From Betaproteobacteria bacterium (lineage in GTDB: Bacteria > Pseudomonadota > Gammaproteobacteria > Burkholderiales > Burkholderiaceae_C), in the NCBI GenBank assembly GCA_025354965.1, contig JANXLW010000131.1, forward strand, positions 1 to 34,377: a stretch of DNA of 34,377 nt. Direction: 5' to 3'. The position numbers and the translations under genes are program-made. Below, one piece after another: positions 7,171-15,556 of the stretch; the first letter of the stretch is position 1, and each line of letters starts with the position of its first letter. The notes under the pieces are model-generated. The model saw only the letters and a program-made list of their open reading frames with translations. It did no database searches and was not told where the DNA came from.

Positions 7171-10100
7171 CTATTTGGCTGGCGCCAATTCTTTTTTTGT
7201 AGCCACCTGGGCACGGATAGTTAGGGCTAACGCTTCTTTACGTGCGTGAATCTCGCCCAGTGCACGTTTGTACTCGTTCGGAAAGACCTTGACGAACTTC
7301 AGCCGTGACACATCCCATGTGTCGAGCAACTCGCGGGCGCGTTTGCTGCCGGTCCAGCGGTTGTGCTCTTCCAGCAGCTTCTTCAGTTGCGCTTCATCGC
7401 TTTGACCGCGATGCCAAAGGCTCAAATCGACACTGGCTTGCTGCTCCGCCGTGGTCAGCAGTTTCTCCATAGACACCATGGCCGGGTTGCAGCGTTTGGA
7501 AAACTGGCCGTCTTCGTCGTAAACATAGGCAATACCTCCGCTCATGCCAGCGGCAAAGTTGCGTCCGGTTTTACCCAGCACGGCCACGGTGCCACCCGTC
7601 ATGTACTCGCAACCATGGTCACCGGTACCCTCCACCACCGAGGTCGCGCCAGACAGGCGCACGGCAAAACGCTCACCAGCCACACCACTGAAAAAGGCTT
7701 CGCCGCTGGTGGCGCCATACATCACCGTATTGCCGACCACAGTGTTGCGTACTGCCTCGCCCCGGAAGTCAATACTGGGACGCACCACGACCCGCCCGCC
7801 CGACAGACCTTTGCCGGTGTAATCGTTGGCATCACCAATCAGGTACAAAGTGATGCCGCGCGCCAGAAAGGCGCCAAATGATTGCCCGCCGGTACCCTCG
7901 AGCTGAATGTGGATGGTGTTATCGGGCAAACCTTCAGGATGCACCTGGGTCACGGCCCCCGACAGCATGGCACCGACCGAACGATTGACGTTGCGCGCCA
8001 CTTCCATGAATTGCACCCGCTCGCCTTTGTCGATGGCGGGACGCGATTTTTCAATCAGCAAATTGTCAAGGGCACGCTCCAAACCGTGCTCTTGCTGCAG
8101 TATCTGGTAACGGGGTACATCGGCCGGCACATTGGGCAGCGCAAACAGACGACTGAAGTCCAGTCCACTGGCTTTCCAGTGTTCGATGCCCTTGCGCATG
8201 TCCAGTAAATCCGCGCGCCCAATCAAGTCGTCAAATTTACGGATACCCAACTGGGCCATGATCTGGCGCACCTCCTCGGCAAAGAAGAAGAAGTAATTCA
8301 CCACGTGCTCCGGTTTGCCGGAGAACTTTTTACGCAGCGCCGGGTCTTGCGTTGCCACGCCTACCGGGCAGGTGTTGAGGTGGCATTTGCGCATCATGAT
8401 GCAGCCCTCCACTACCAGTGGTGCGGTGGCAAAGCCGAACTCATCAGCGCCTAGCAGCGCACCAATGGCGACGTCACGGCCGGTCTTCATCTGTCCGTCC
8501 GCCTGCACTCGAATGCGGCTGCGCAAGCGGTTGAGCACCAGCGTCTGCTGGGTTTCTGCCAAGCCGATTTCCCAGGGGCTGCCGGCGTGCTTGATGGACG
8601 ACCAGGGTGAGGCTCCGGTTCCACCATCATGCCCGGCAATCACCACGTGGTCGCTCTTGCATTTTGCGACGCCGGCCGCGATGGTGCCGACACCAATCTC
8701 CGACACCAGTTTGACGCTGATACTCGCATGGGGTGCCACGTTTTTCAGATCATGAATCAGCTGCGCCAAATCTTCAATCGAATAGATGTCGTGGTGCGGC
8801 GGCGGGGAGATCAGGCCGACGCCCGGCACTGAGTGGCGCAAGCGACCGATGTACTCAGACACTTTACCCCCCGGAAGTTGTCCTCCCTCGCCCGGCTTGG
8901 CACCCTGTGCCATCTTGATCTGGATCTGATCGGCACTGGTAAGGTACTCGGCGGTGACGCCAAAGCGCCCGGATGCCACCTGCTTGATACGTGAACGCAG
9001 GGAGTCGCCGTCCATCAGCGGCAAGTCAACCTCGACCACGTCCGACCCAATCACGCTTTTCAGTGAGTCGCCTTGTTTGATCGGTATACCCTTGAGTTCT
9101 TGTCGGTATCGCGCTGGATCTTCCCCTCCCTCGCCGGTGTTGCTCTTGCCACCGATACGATTCATTGCGACTGCCAGTGTGGCGTGCGCTTCGGTCGAGA
9201 TCGAGCCCAGAGACATGGCACCGGTTGCAAAGCGCTTGACGATCTCCTTGGCCGACTCAACCTCTTCCACAGCAATTGCCTTGCTTGGGTCAATCTTGAA
9301 TTCAAACAGGCCGCGCAAGGTCATGTGGCGCCGGCTCTGGTCATTGACGAGCTGCGCATACTCCTTGTAGGTATGCCAATTGTTGGCGCGGGTGCTGTGT
9401 TGCAGCTTGGCAATGGTGTCTGGCGTCCACATATGCTCTTCACCACGCGCCCGCCAGGCGTATTCGCCACCCGCATCGAGCATGTTTGTCATGACCGGGT
9501 CGGCGCTAAAGGCCGCCTTGTGCATTCGAATGGCTTCTTCTGCGATGTCAAACACACTGATGCCCTCGACGCGGCTGGCGGTACCCGTGAAGTACTTGGC
9601 AATGGTTTCACTGGACAAGCCGATGACTTCAAACAACTGAGCCCCACAATAACTCATGTAAGTCGACACGCCCATCTTGGACATGATCTTCGACAGGCCC
9701 TTGCCGACGGCCTTGACGTAGTTGTAGATCGCCTTGTCGGCACTCAAATCACCAGCCAGTTCCTTGTGCATGCTGGCCAATGTTTCCATCGCCAGGTAGG
9801 GGTGTACAGCTTCTGCGCCGTAGCCGGCCAACACACCAAAGTGATGCACCTCACGAGCAGTACCGGTCTCGACCACCAGGCCTGCCGTGGTACGCAAGCC
9901 TTCTCGCACCAGATGTTGGTGGATGGCAGATAGCGCCAACAACGCCGGAATAGCCACCTGGGTGGCGCTGACACCGCGGTCGCTGATGATCAGAATATTC
10001 TTGCCACTCTTGATGGCGTCCACCGCTTCGGCGCACAGCGAAGCTAACTGGGCTTCGACACCTTCGTGGCCCCAGACCAGCGGATAGGTAATGTCCAGCG

Positions 10101-11904
10101 TGTAGCTGCGGAACTTTCCCTGTGTATGTCTTTCAATGTCGCGCAACTTGGCCATGTCGGCAAAGTTCAGCACCGGCTGACTGACTTCCAGACGCATCGG
10201 CGGGTTGACCTGGTTGATGTCCAGCAAATTCGGCTTCGGGCCAATGAAAGACACCAGTGACATCACGATCGCTTCACGAATCGGGTCAATCGGTGGATTC
10301 GTGACTTGGGCGAACAACTGCTTGAAATAGTTGTAGAGCGGCTTGTTTTTGTCAGAAAGTACCGCCAGCGGGCTGTCGTTGCCCATGGAACCAATGGCTT
10401 CTTCCCCCGCACTGGCCATGGGTGCAATCAAAAACTTGAGATCCTCCTGCGTGACGCCGAACGCCTGCTGCCGGTCCAGCAGGCTGACCACGCTTTCTGA
10501 CGCCGAGGCCGGCTCACCCCCGCCTTCAACATCATCGAGTCGAATGCGCAGGTTTTCGATCCATTGTTTGTAGGGTTTGGTATTGGCCAGATTGGCCTTG
10601 AGTTCTTCATCATCGATCATGCGGCCCTGGTCCAGATCGATCAGGAACATTTTTCCCGGTTGCAGCCTCCATTTGCGCACGATCTTGTTCTCCGGAACCG
10701 GCAGCACACCTGATTCCGAAGCCATGATGACCAGATCGTCATCAGTGATGCAATAGCGCGAGGGCCGCAGACCATTTCGGTCCAGTGTGGCTCCGATCTG
10801 GCGTCCGTCGGTGAACACGATGCTGGCCGGACCGTCCCACGGCTCCATCATGGCCGCGTGGTACTCATAGAATGCTCGGCGACGCGGGTCCATGCTGGTG
10901 TGCTGCTCCCAGGGCTCGGGAATCATCATCATCACAGCATGACTGATCGGATAACCTGCCATGGTCAGCAGTTCCAGACAGTTGTCGAAAGTGGCTGTGT
11001 CGGACTGATCGGCAAAGCTGATCGGGTACAGCTTTTTGAGGTCAACCCCGAGTACGGGTGAGGACATCACGCCTTCACGCGCTTTCATCCAGTTGTAGTT
11101 GCCTTTGACGGTATTGATCTCCCCGTTGTGCGCCACATAGCGGTACGGATGCGCCAAAGGCCATTCGGGAAAAGTATTGGTTGAGAAGCGCTGGTGTACC
11201 AGACCCAATGCAGAGACGCAGCGTACGTCTTCCAGATCGCGGAAATAGGTGCCAACCTGATCGGCCAACAACAGACCTTTGTAGACCACCGTACGACTGG
11301 ACATGCTGGGTACGTAATATTCTTTGCTGTGCTTGAGTCGCAGATTCTGGATCGACGCACTCGCGGTCTTGCGAATCACGTAGAGCTTGCGCTCCAGTGC
11401 ATCCTGCACAATGACGTCGTCACCGCGACCAATGAAGACCTGTCGCAGGATCGGCTCTTTTGCACGCACCGTCGGCGACATCGGCATATCGCGGTTGACC
11501 GGCACATCACGCCAGCCAAGCAGTACCTGGCGCTCGGCTTTAATGGCACGCTCCATCTCCTGCTCGCACGCCAGACGCGAAGCGTGCTCCTTTGGCAGAA
11601 AAATCATGCCAACGCCATATTCACCGGGGGGTGGCAAAGTCACACCCTGGGCTGCCATTTCTTCGCGGTAAAGCGCGTCAGGTAACTGGATCAGAATGCC
11701 GGCGCCGTCACCCATGAGCTTGTCGGCTCCAACCGCGCCCCGGTGATCCAGGTTTTCAAGAATCTTGAGCGCATTCTTGACGATGTCATGCGACTTGATG
11801 CCCTTGATGTGCGCCACAAAACCGACGCCGCAGGCGTCATGCTCGCTGGCAGAAGAATACAAGCCTTGTTCCTGAAGATATTTGATCTCAGCGGCGGTCG
11901 TCAT
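7171..11904 (-). CDS. gltB: Glutamate synthase (NADPH) large subunit
   Basis: Catalyses glutamine + 2-oxoglutarate to two glutamates with GltD. The 1577-residue product has a short propeptide ending before the catalytic N-terminal cysteine (ACGVGF, Cys25) of the class II amidotransferase domain. The central and FMN domains carry NTGEGGEDPARY, KPGEGGQLPGGKV, SPPPHHDIYSIEDLAQLI and HDGGTGASPWSS. The 3Fe-4S motif CHLNTCPVG follows, and the C-terminal GXGXG beta-helix region includes GDHGCEYMTGGTVAVLG. I start at the ATG at 11904, which has GGAG six bases upstream. The TTG four codons upstream overlaps that ribosome binding site and is unlikely. A sigma-70 promoter lies at 11935-11963. Confidence 0.97.
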   Translation of the reverse strand: MTTAAEIKYLQEQGLYSSASEHDACGVGFVAHIKGIKSHDIVKNALKILENLDHRGAVGADKLMGDGAGILIQLPDALYREEMAAQGVTLPPPGEYGVGMIFLPKEHASRLACEQEMERAIKAERQVLLGWRDVPVNRDMPMSPTVRAKEPILRQVFIGRGDDVIVQDALERKLYVIRKTASASIQNLRLKHSKEYYVPSMSSRTVVYKGLLLADQVGTYFRDLEDVRCVSALGLVHQRFSTNTFPEWPLAHPYRYVAHNGEINTVKGNYNWMKAREGVMSSPVLGVDLKKLYPISFADQSDTATFDNCLELLTMAGYPISHAVMMMIPEPWEQHTSMDPRRRAFYEYHAAMMEPWDGPASIVFTDGRQIGATLDRNGLRPSRYCITDDDLVIMASESGVLPVPENKIVRKWRLQPGKMFLIDLDQGRMIDDEELKANLANTKPYKQWIENLRIRLDDVEGGGEPASASESVVSLLDRQQAFGVTQEDLKFLIAPMASAGEEAIGSMGNDSPLAVLSDKNKPLYNYFKQLFAQVTNPPIDPIREAIVMSLVSFIGPKPNLLDINQVNPPMRLEVSQPVLNFADMAKLRDIERHTQGKFRSYTLDITYPLVWGHEGVEAQLASLCAEAVDAIKSGKNILIISDRGVSATQVAIPALLALSAIHQHLVREGLRTTAGLVVETGTAREVHHFGVLAGYGAEAVHPYLAMETLASMHKELAGDLSADKAIYNYVKAVGKGLSKIMSKMGVSTYMSYCGAQLFEVIGLSSETIAKYFTGTASRVEGISVFDIAEEAIRMHKAAFSADPVMTNMLDAGGEYAWRARGEEHMWTPDTIAKLQHSTRANNWHTYKEYAQLVNDQSRRHMTLRGLFEFKIDPSKAIAVEEVESAKEIVKRFATGAMSLGSISTEAHATLAVAMNRIGGKSNTGEGGEDPARYRQELKGIPIKQGDSLKSVIGSDVVEVDLPLMDGDSLRSRIKQVASGRFGVTAEYLTSADQIQIKMAQGAKPGEGGQLPGGKVSEYIGRLRHSVPGVGLISPPPHHDIYSIEDLAQLIHDLKNVAPHASISVKLVSEIGVGTIAAGVAKCKSDHVVIAGHDGGTGASPWSSIKHAGSPWEIGLAETQQTLVLNRLRSRIRVQADGQMKTGRDVAIGALLGADEFGFATAPLVVEGCIMMRKCHLNTCPVGVATQDPALRKKFSGKPEHVVNYFFFFAEEVRQIMAQLGIRKFDDLIGRADLLDMRKGIEHWKASGLDFSRLFALPNVPADVPRYQILQQEHGLERALDNLLIEKSRPAIDKGERVQFMEVARNVNRSVGAMLSGAVTQVHPEGLPDNTIHIQLEGTGGQSFGAFLARGITLYLIGDANDYTGKGLSGGRVVVRPSIDFRGEAVRNTVVGNTVMYGATSGEAFFSGVAGERFAVRLSGATSVVEGTGDHGCEYMTGGTVAVLGKTGRNFAAGMSGGIAYVYDEDGQFSKRCNPAMVSMEKLLTTAEQQASVDLSLWHRGQSDEAQLKKLLEEHNRWTGSKRARELLDTWDVSRLKFVKVFPNEYKRALGEIHARKEALALTIRAQVATKKELAPAK

Positions 11905-11934
11905 GGCGCACTCCAAAAAAAATCACGGTCTGGG

Positions 11935-11963
11935 AGGATACCGCAACGCAACAAAAGTGCCAA
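11935..11963 (-). promoter_or_regulatory. Probable sigma-70 promoter of gltBD
   Basis: On the minus strand TTGGCA (-35, 11963-11958) and TATCCT (-10, 11940-11935) are separated by exactly 17 nt. They match the consensus at 5 of 6 and 4 of 6 positions. Transcription would start near 11928, leaving a leader of about 24 nt with the GGAG ribosome binding site before the gltB ATG at 11904. Confidence 0.55.
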
Positions 11964-11975
11964 CAAGAATAAATA

Positions 11976-11994
11976 GGGTCAGATCACAATTAAT
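11976..11994. repeat. RAYT-type flank motif GGGTCAGATCACAATTAAT
   Basis: This 19-nt motif sits upstream of the gltB promoter and 24 bp outside the left end of the RAYT cassette. It resembles GGGGTCAGAG(C/A)ACAATTA motifs that I recall next to Y1 transposase genes in Betaproteobacteria. Only one copy was noticed in this window, so its repeat status is inferred. Confidence 0.35.
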
Positions 11995-12039
11995 ATCAGA
12001 ATAAAACATTCAATAATTAATTGGGGACACATGCAAATG

Positions 12040-12065
12040 TACAGCACAGTGTGACGCATGCTGTA
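12040..12065. repeat. Hairpin downstream of the RAYT gene
   Basis: TACAGCA (12040-12046) and TGCTGTA (12059-12065) form a perfect 7-bp inverted repeat with a 12-nt loop, inside the left end of the cassette and 19 bp past the transposase stop. It has no clear T tract on the minus strand. It could be a transposase recognition hairpin as in REP/Y1 systems, or a weak terminator. Confidence 0.4.
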
Positions 12066-12084
12066 ATCTGCCAAGGTATTTTCG

Positions 12085-12780
12085 TTATGACTTTGGAACC
12101 GATGTCGGCCGCCCGGGGGCGCTCTTCGCCACCCTGCGCCCGGTTCTTTTTTGCAGTTCAGCGACAAAATCCGGGTTTCCCAGCGCCCACCCGCCCAAAG
12201 CTGAGTCCGTCAGCGCCGCCTGCTGCACCGAACTGATGCCAATCTGCACCAACTCTGCATAGGCCGCTTCACGGGCAAACGGCGTATTACCCAGGTTCCA
12301 AACCAAAGCGTGCGGCGTGATGAGTTTGTCAATGCGTTGCCCCGTGTAGTGCCCGTGGCTGGACCAGGGATAGTCGCGCGGCCGGGCCACCAACGAGCCG
12401 CGCACCGGATTGAGGTCAATGTAGACCATGCAGGCCAGCAAATAGGGCTCGCTCTGAATGAGTGTGGATTTGTAGCGTCCCTCCCACAAGGTGCCACTGC
12501 GTTTTCGAAAATCATTGAAATAGCGCACATAGCGCCTGCCAACGGCCTGCATCATCTGCGGCAAACCGCCCAGGGTTTGCGGCGTAACCAGCAGATGAAA
12601 ATGGTTGCTCATCAAGACATAGGCATGGATGGCGACGTTGAACTTTTCGGCGCTTTCATCCAGCAGGTCAAGCATAGTCTGGTAGTCGGGCTCCGTGTTA
12701 AAAATTGCCTGACGGTTATTGCCGCGCTGGATAACGTGGTGCACATAACCTGGCACTGTGAGACGAGGTAGACGGGCCAT
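12085..12780 (-). CDS. REP-associated tyrosine transposase (RAYT, Y1 HUH family)
   Basis: Single-strand DNA nuclease-transposase of the IS200/IS605-related Y1 superfamily. In the 231-residue product the HUH motif is NHFHLLV (His60 and His62). The likely catalytic tyrosine is Tyr84 in GRRYVRYFN, followed by the typical G-LWEGRYKS segment and YIDLNPVRGSLVARPRDYPWSS. The N-terminus (ARLPRLTVPGYVHHVIQRGNNRQAIF) is the standard RAYT opening. The C-terminus is basic. The frame is intact, with no truncation, so it may be active. Such proteins are linked to the spread of REP palindromes. GGGGACA-headed repeats occur at several places in this window, and GGGGACA is also at the cassette's left end. Confidence 0.93.
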   Translation of the reverse strand: MARLPRLTVPGYVHHVIQRGNNRQAIFNTEPDYQTMLDLLDESAEKFNVAIHAYVLMSNHFHLLVTPQTLGGLPQMMQAVGRRYVRYFNDFRKRSGTLWEGRYKSTLIQSEPYLLACMVYIDLNPVRGSLVARPRDYPWSSHGHYTGQRIDKLITPHALVWNLGNTPFAREAAYAELVQIGISSVQQAALTDSALGGWALGNPDFVAELQKRTGRRVAKSAPGRPTSVPKS

Positions 12781-12806
12781 ACAAACCGATTAGGATGTGG
12801 CCCCAA

Positions 12807-13724
12807 TTATTCCATGTCGGCCAGAAGTGCAAAACGAGTATCCAACAGACTGGTCAATCCAAATTCCTTCAAAAGCGCCATCAGTCGCTGCGCAGCGGCA
12901 CGCTTTTTTTGACCGCTATGGCGAGCGATGATGAGCTCGTTCTTCATGCTGTGTTCCCAGCCCACCAACTCTGTCACCGTGACCCGGTAACCGCAGGCCT
13001 CCAAATACAAACATCGCAACACATTAGTGATCTGACTGCCCATTTCGCGCGTGTGCAGAGGGTGGCGCCACAGCTCCGCCAAAGGTGTACGCGACAAAGA
13101 CAACGCTTTGTGATCGCTCAGACAGCGCGCCACTTCGGCCTGACAGCAGGGCACCAGCACTATGAATCTGGCGCGTTTTTGCAGGCCAAAAGCGATGGCG
13201 TCATCGGTTGCGGTATCACAAGCGTGAAGCGCAGTGACGACGTCAATTTGCTTGGGCAACAGGTCGGCGTACGCTGATTCGGCGACACTCAGGTTCAAAA
13301 AAGACATGCGCTGGAAGCCCAGCTTGACGGCCAGGTCACGCGACTTTTGTACCAGTTCGAGACGCGTCTCCACGCCATAAATATGGCCAACCTTTTGCTG
13401 TTTGAAAAACAGGTCGTAAAGGATAAAGCCTAAATACGATTTACCGGCGCCATGATCAGCCAAGGTGATGCCGCCTTCTTTGTCGGGCACCTCCAACAAC
13501 AGCCTCTCTATGAACTGAAAAAGATGATAGACCTGCTTGAGCTTGCGACGTGAATCCTGATTGAGTTTGCCCTCACTGGTCAGGATATGCAGCTCTTTGA
13601 GCAGTTCGATGGACTGATCAGCCCTAATTTCGGGCGCGTTGACCCGCCACGGCAGCAGCGCATTGTCTTGTTTTGGCGCTTGCAATCCGGCACTAACGTG
13701 GTGATTCGTTCGTTTCGCTTTCAT
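12807..13724 (-). CDS. SAM-dependent methyltransferase of unknown substrate (Methyltransf_32-like)
   Basis: A 305-residue predicted cytoplasmic methyltransferase. A SAM-binding motif I is visible as LADHGAGKSYLGF (about 88-100), followed by the acidic strand end GVETRLELVQKS (motif II) near 120. A VTALHACDTATDDAI segment and the conserved VPCCQAEVARCL follow, resembling the CCQ motif of Methyltransf_32/Trm13-related proteins. I do not know the substrate; RNA or a small molecule are both possible. The start ATG overlaps the stop of the DUF1415 gene (ATGA, 13721-13724), so the pair is coupled. The stop codon lies exactly in the outer end of the RAYT cassette, so the native C-terminus may have been altered. 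Confidence 0.85.
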   Translation of the reverse strand: MKAKRTNHHVSAGLQAPKQDNALLPWRVNAPEIRADQSIELLKELHILTSEGKLNQDSRRKLKQVYHLFQFIERLLLEVPDKEGGITLADHGAGKSYLGFILYDLFFKQQKVGHIYGVETRLELVQKSRDLAVKLGFQRMSFLNLSVAESAYADLLPKQIDVVTALHACDTATDDAIAFGLQKRARFIVLVPCCQAEVARCLSDHKALSLSRTPLAELWRHPLHTREMGSQITNVLRCLYLEACGYRVTVTELVGWEHSMKNELIIARHSGQKKRAAAQRLMALLKEFGLTSLLDTRFALLADME

Positions 13725-14350
13725 CGATCTTTTTTCTTGCGTTCGGTGCCTAAAGCGGCCCAGCCTGTCGGCCCAAGGCGCTCCATGGTTTGCATATTCC
13801 GCTCAAAAATGGTTTCAGCTTCTGGAAACACCTGCACGGCACGGTCAATACTTTCTTCTCTTAGCAGATGCAGTGTTGGATGCGGCGAGCGGTTGGTGAA
13901 GTTGGTGATGTCATCGACACTTGTTCCGGCAAACTGATAGTGCGGATGCAAATTGGCGATTTGAAGAACCCCGTCCAAATCAAGATCAATCAGGGCTTGG
14001 TCAGCCATCCTCAAAAAATCAATGAAATCAAGAAATTCCGCCAGACAGTCTGGTGCAATTAAAAGTGTCGTGTCGCGTATCGAAGGCGCAAAAGTTAACA
14101 AGGCATTCAACTCAATGACGAGGTCGTCCAAAAGCTCTGCTGCAGTCTGCGCTTGACTCACGGCATAGTGAATTTGTCCCTTTACATGCACGCTTTTGGC
14201 GAATGGACACAGGTTTAATCCAATGACCGCCCGTTCCAGCCAAATGCGTGTCTCTTCAATCACGCGCTGTGCGTCAACGGAAATTTCTATCGTACTTTGC
14301 GTGGTTTGTGCGGCACTAAGATGCGATTCAAGTTGCTCAGGAAGACGCAC
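13721..14350 (-). CDS. DUF1415 family protein
   Basis: A 209-residue soluble protein of the uncharacterised DUF1415 family. Recognisable conserved pieces are the ARIWLER-like helix (TRIWLERAVIGLNLCPFAK, about 35-52, with a CPFA cysteine), the central LHPHYQFAG segment and NRSPHPTLHLLRE near 152. The start is GTG at 14350, supported by GGGAG six bases upstream. It is coupled to the downstream methyltransferase by an ATGA overlap and lies 36 bp from the dGTPase-like gene. No enzymatic function can be assigned. The conserved Cys and His residues suggest metal or redox chemistry, but that is speculation. Confidence 0.88.
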   Translation of the reverse strand: MRLPEQLESHLSAAQTTQSTIEISVDAQRVIEETRIWLERAVIGLNLCPFAKSVHVKGQIHYAVSQAQTAAELLDDLVIELNALLTFAPSIRDTTLLIAPDCLAEFLDFIDFLRMADQALIDLDLDGVLQIANLHPHYQFAGTSVDDITNFTNRSPHPTLHLLREESIDRAVQVFPEAETIFERNMQTMERLGPTGWAALGTERKKKDR

Positions 14351-14386
14351 AGACTACTCCCGTATTTAGTTCATTTGAACACGCCA

Positions 14387-15556
14387 TTACAACAGCTTCA
14401 GACCAGTCAGGCGTTCGTGCTCGCGCCCGGCAAAACGGTCGGTCATGCCGGCGATGTAATCCGCGACCACTCGAGCGGCCGTGCTGGTCTCATCCTTGGC
14501 GCCGCGTGTTGCGCCGGATCGAGCCAGGAAACCATCTGCCATTTCCCGCGGCTGCGCCAGATAGGCGTCAAAGAGATCCCGCACCACCTGCCTGGCCTGC
14601 CCGGTGGTTTGAAGGACTTGTGGATGACGGTACAACCGGTGCAACAGAAAGACTTTAAGCTCCTGCGATTTGTTGCGCATAGCGTCACCGAACCGCAGCA
14701 GGGGCGGCGCATGCCGAGCCTCGTCGACGCTGCGCGGCATGGCTGCTTCCAGCTCACGGCGGGTCGCCGCAATCACGTCATAAACCTGCGCGCTGAGCAT
14801 GCGGCGAATACTCTCATAGAGCAGTCGGCGGCCCTGCGCTTTGTCATGCAGGTGTGGGTATTCGGTCAGAGTCTGGCGCCTGAAATCGTCAAACAACGCC
14901 ACCTCTTGCAGATGCTCCAGCGTGATCAAGCCAGAACGCACACCATCGTCAATGTCATGGGCGTTGTAGGCGATTTCATCTGCCAGATTGCACAACTGGG
15001 CTTCCAAACTGGGTTGGGTCCGGTCCAGAAAACGACGACCAACGCCGCCAGGTTCAGATTGATCCAGCACTTGCGAATGAGCGATGGAACAGTGTTTGAG
15101 AATACCTTCTCGCGTTTCAAAAGTGAGGTTTAGACCATCAAACTGCGGGTAGCGCTGTTCCAGTTGATCGACCACCCGCAAGCTTTGCAGGTTGTGCTCG
15201 AAACCGCCGAACTGGCTCATACATTCGTTAAGCGCATCTTGTCCGGCATGACCAAATGGCGTATGCCCGAGGTCGTGCGCCAGCGCAATGGCCTCAACCA
15301 GGTCTTCATTGAGCCCCAGTGAACGCGCAATCGAGCGCCCCAACTGCGCCACCTCAAGCGAATGTGTGAGGCGAGTGCGAAATAGGTCCCCTTCATGGTT
15401 GAGAAAGACCTGCGTCTTGTACACCAGACGCCGAAACGCCGTGCAATGAACAATCCGGTCGCGGTCTCTCTGGTATTCTGTCCTGGTCGGTGCCGGCGCT
15501 TGTGGATAGCGGCGACCTCGCGATTGGGCCGGATCACAGGCAAATGCAGCAAGCAT
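14387..15556 (-). CDS. dgt: Deoxyguanosinetriphosphate triphosphohydrolase-like protein (dNTPase)
   Basis: Predicted HD-domain dNTP triphosphohydrolase that splits dNTPs to deoxynucleosides and triphosphate. The 389-residue length fits the shorter dGTPase-like type 2 subfamily. The metal-binding residues are visible: RTRLTHSLEV (first His, about 65) and HDLGHTPFGHAG (His-Asp, about 94). The N-terminal RTEYQRDRDRIVHCTAFRRLVYKTQVF is typical of the family. The start ATG lies 23 nt inside the end of aroB, so it is coupled to aroB. This aroB-dgt order is common in Burkholderiales. Substrate preference (dGTP versus others) cannot be read from sequence. Confidence 0.93.
   Translation of the reverse strand: MLAAFACDPAQSRGRRYPQAPAPTRTEYQRDRDRIVHCTAFRRLVYKTQVFLNHEGDLFRTRLTHSLEVAQLGRSIARSLGLNEDLVEAIALAHDLGHTPFGHAGQDALNECMSQFGGFEHNLQSLRVVDQLEQRYPQFDGLNLTFETREGILKHCSIAHSQVLDQSEPGGVGRRFLDRTQPSLEAQLCNLADEIAYNAHDIDDGVRSGLITLEHLQEVALFDDFRRQTLTEYPHLHDKAQGRRLLYESIRRMLSAQVYDVIAATRRELEAAMPRSVDEARHAPPLLRFGDAMRNKSQELKVFLLHRLYRHPQVLQTTGQARQVVRDLFDAYLAQPREMADGFLARSGATRGAKDETSTAARVVADYIAGMTDRFAGREHERLTGLKLL

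Larger units (their letters stand above)
12018..12809 (-). mobile_element. RAYT cassette bounded by imperfect 17-bp inverted repeats
   Basis: The transposase gene at 12085-12780 is bracketed by TAATTGGGGACACATGC (12018-12034) and, on the other strand, TAATTGGGGCCACATCC (12809-12793). These match at 15 of 17 positions, with 9 perfect bases at the outer ends. The whole unit is 792 bp and carries one gene. The right outer end supplies the TAA stop of the neighbouring methyltransferase gene (12807-12809). No target-site duplication is evident. RAYT genes are usually single-copy and act on dispersed REP palindromes, so this may be a domesticated or slowly mobile unit rather than a classical insertion sequence. 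Confidence 0.7.

Noticed and set aside
9073..9933. Plus-strand open frame of 286 codons inside gltB
   Set aside because: It lies wholly within the conserved glutamate synthase large subunit and has no motif.
11905..11916. Upstream TTG start for gltB
   Set aside because: The TTG is part of the GGAG ribosome binding site of the downstream ATG, which gives the usual short propeptide before the catalytic cysteine.
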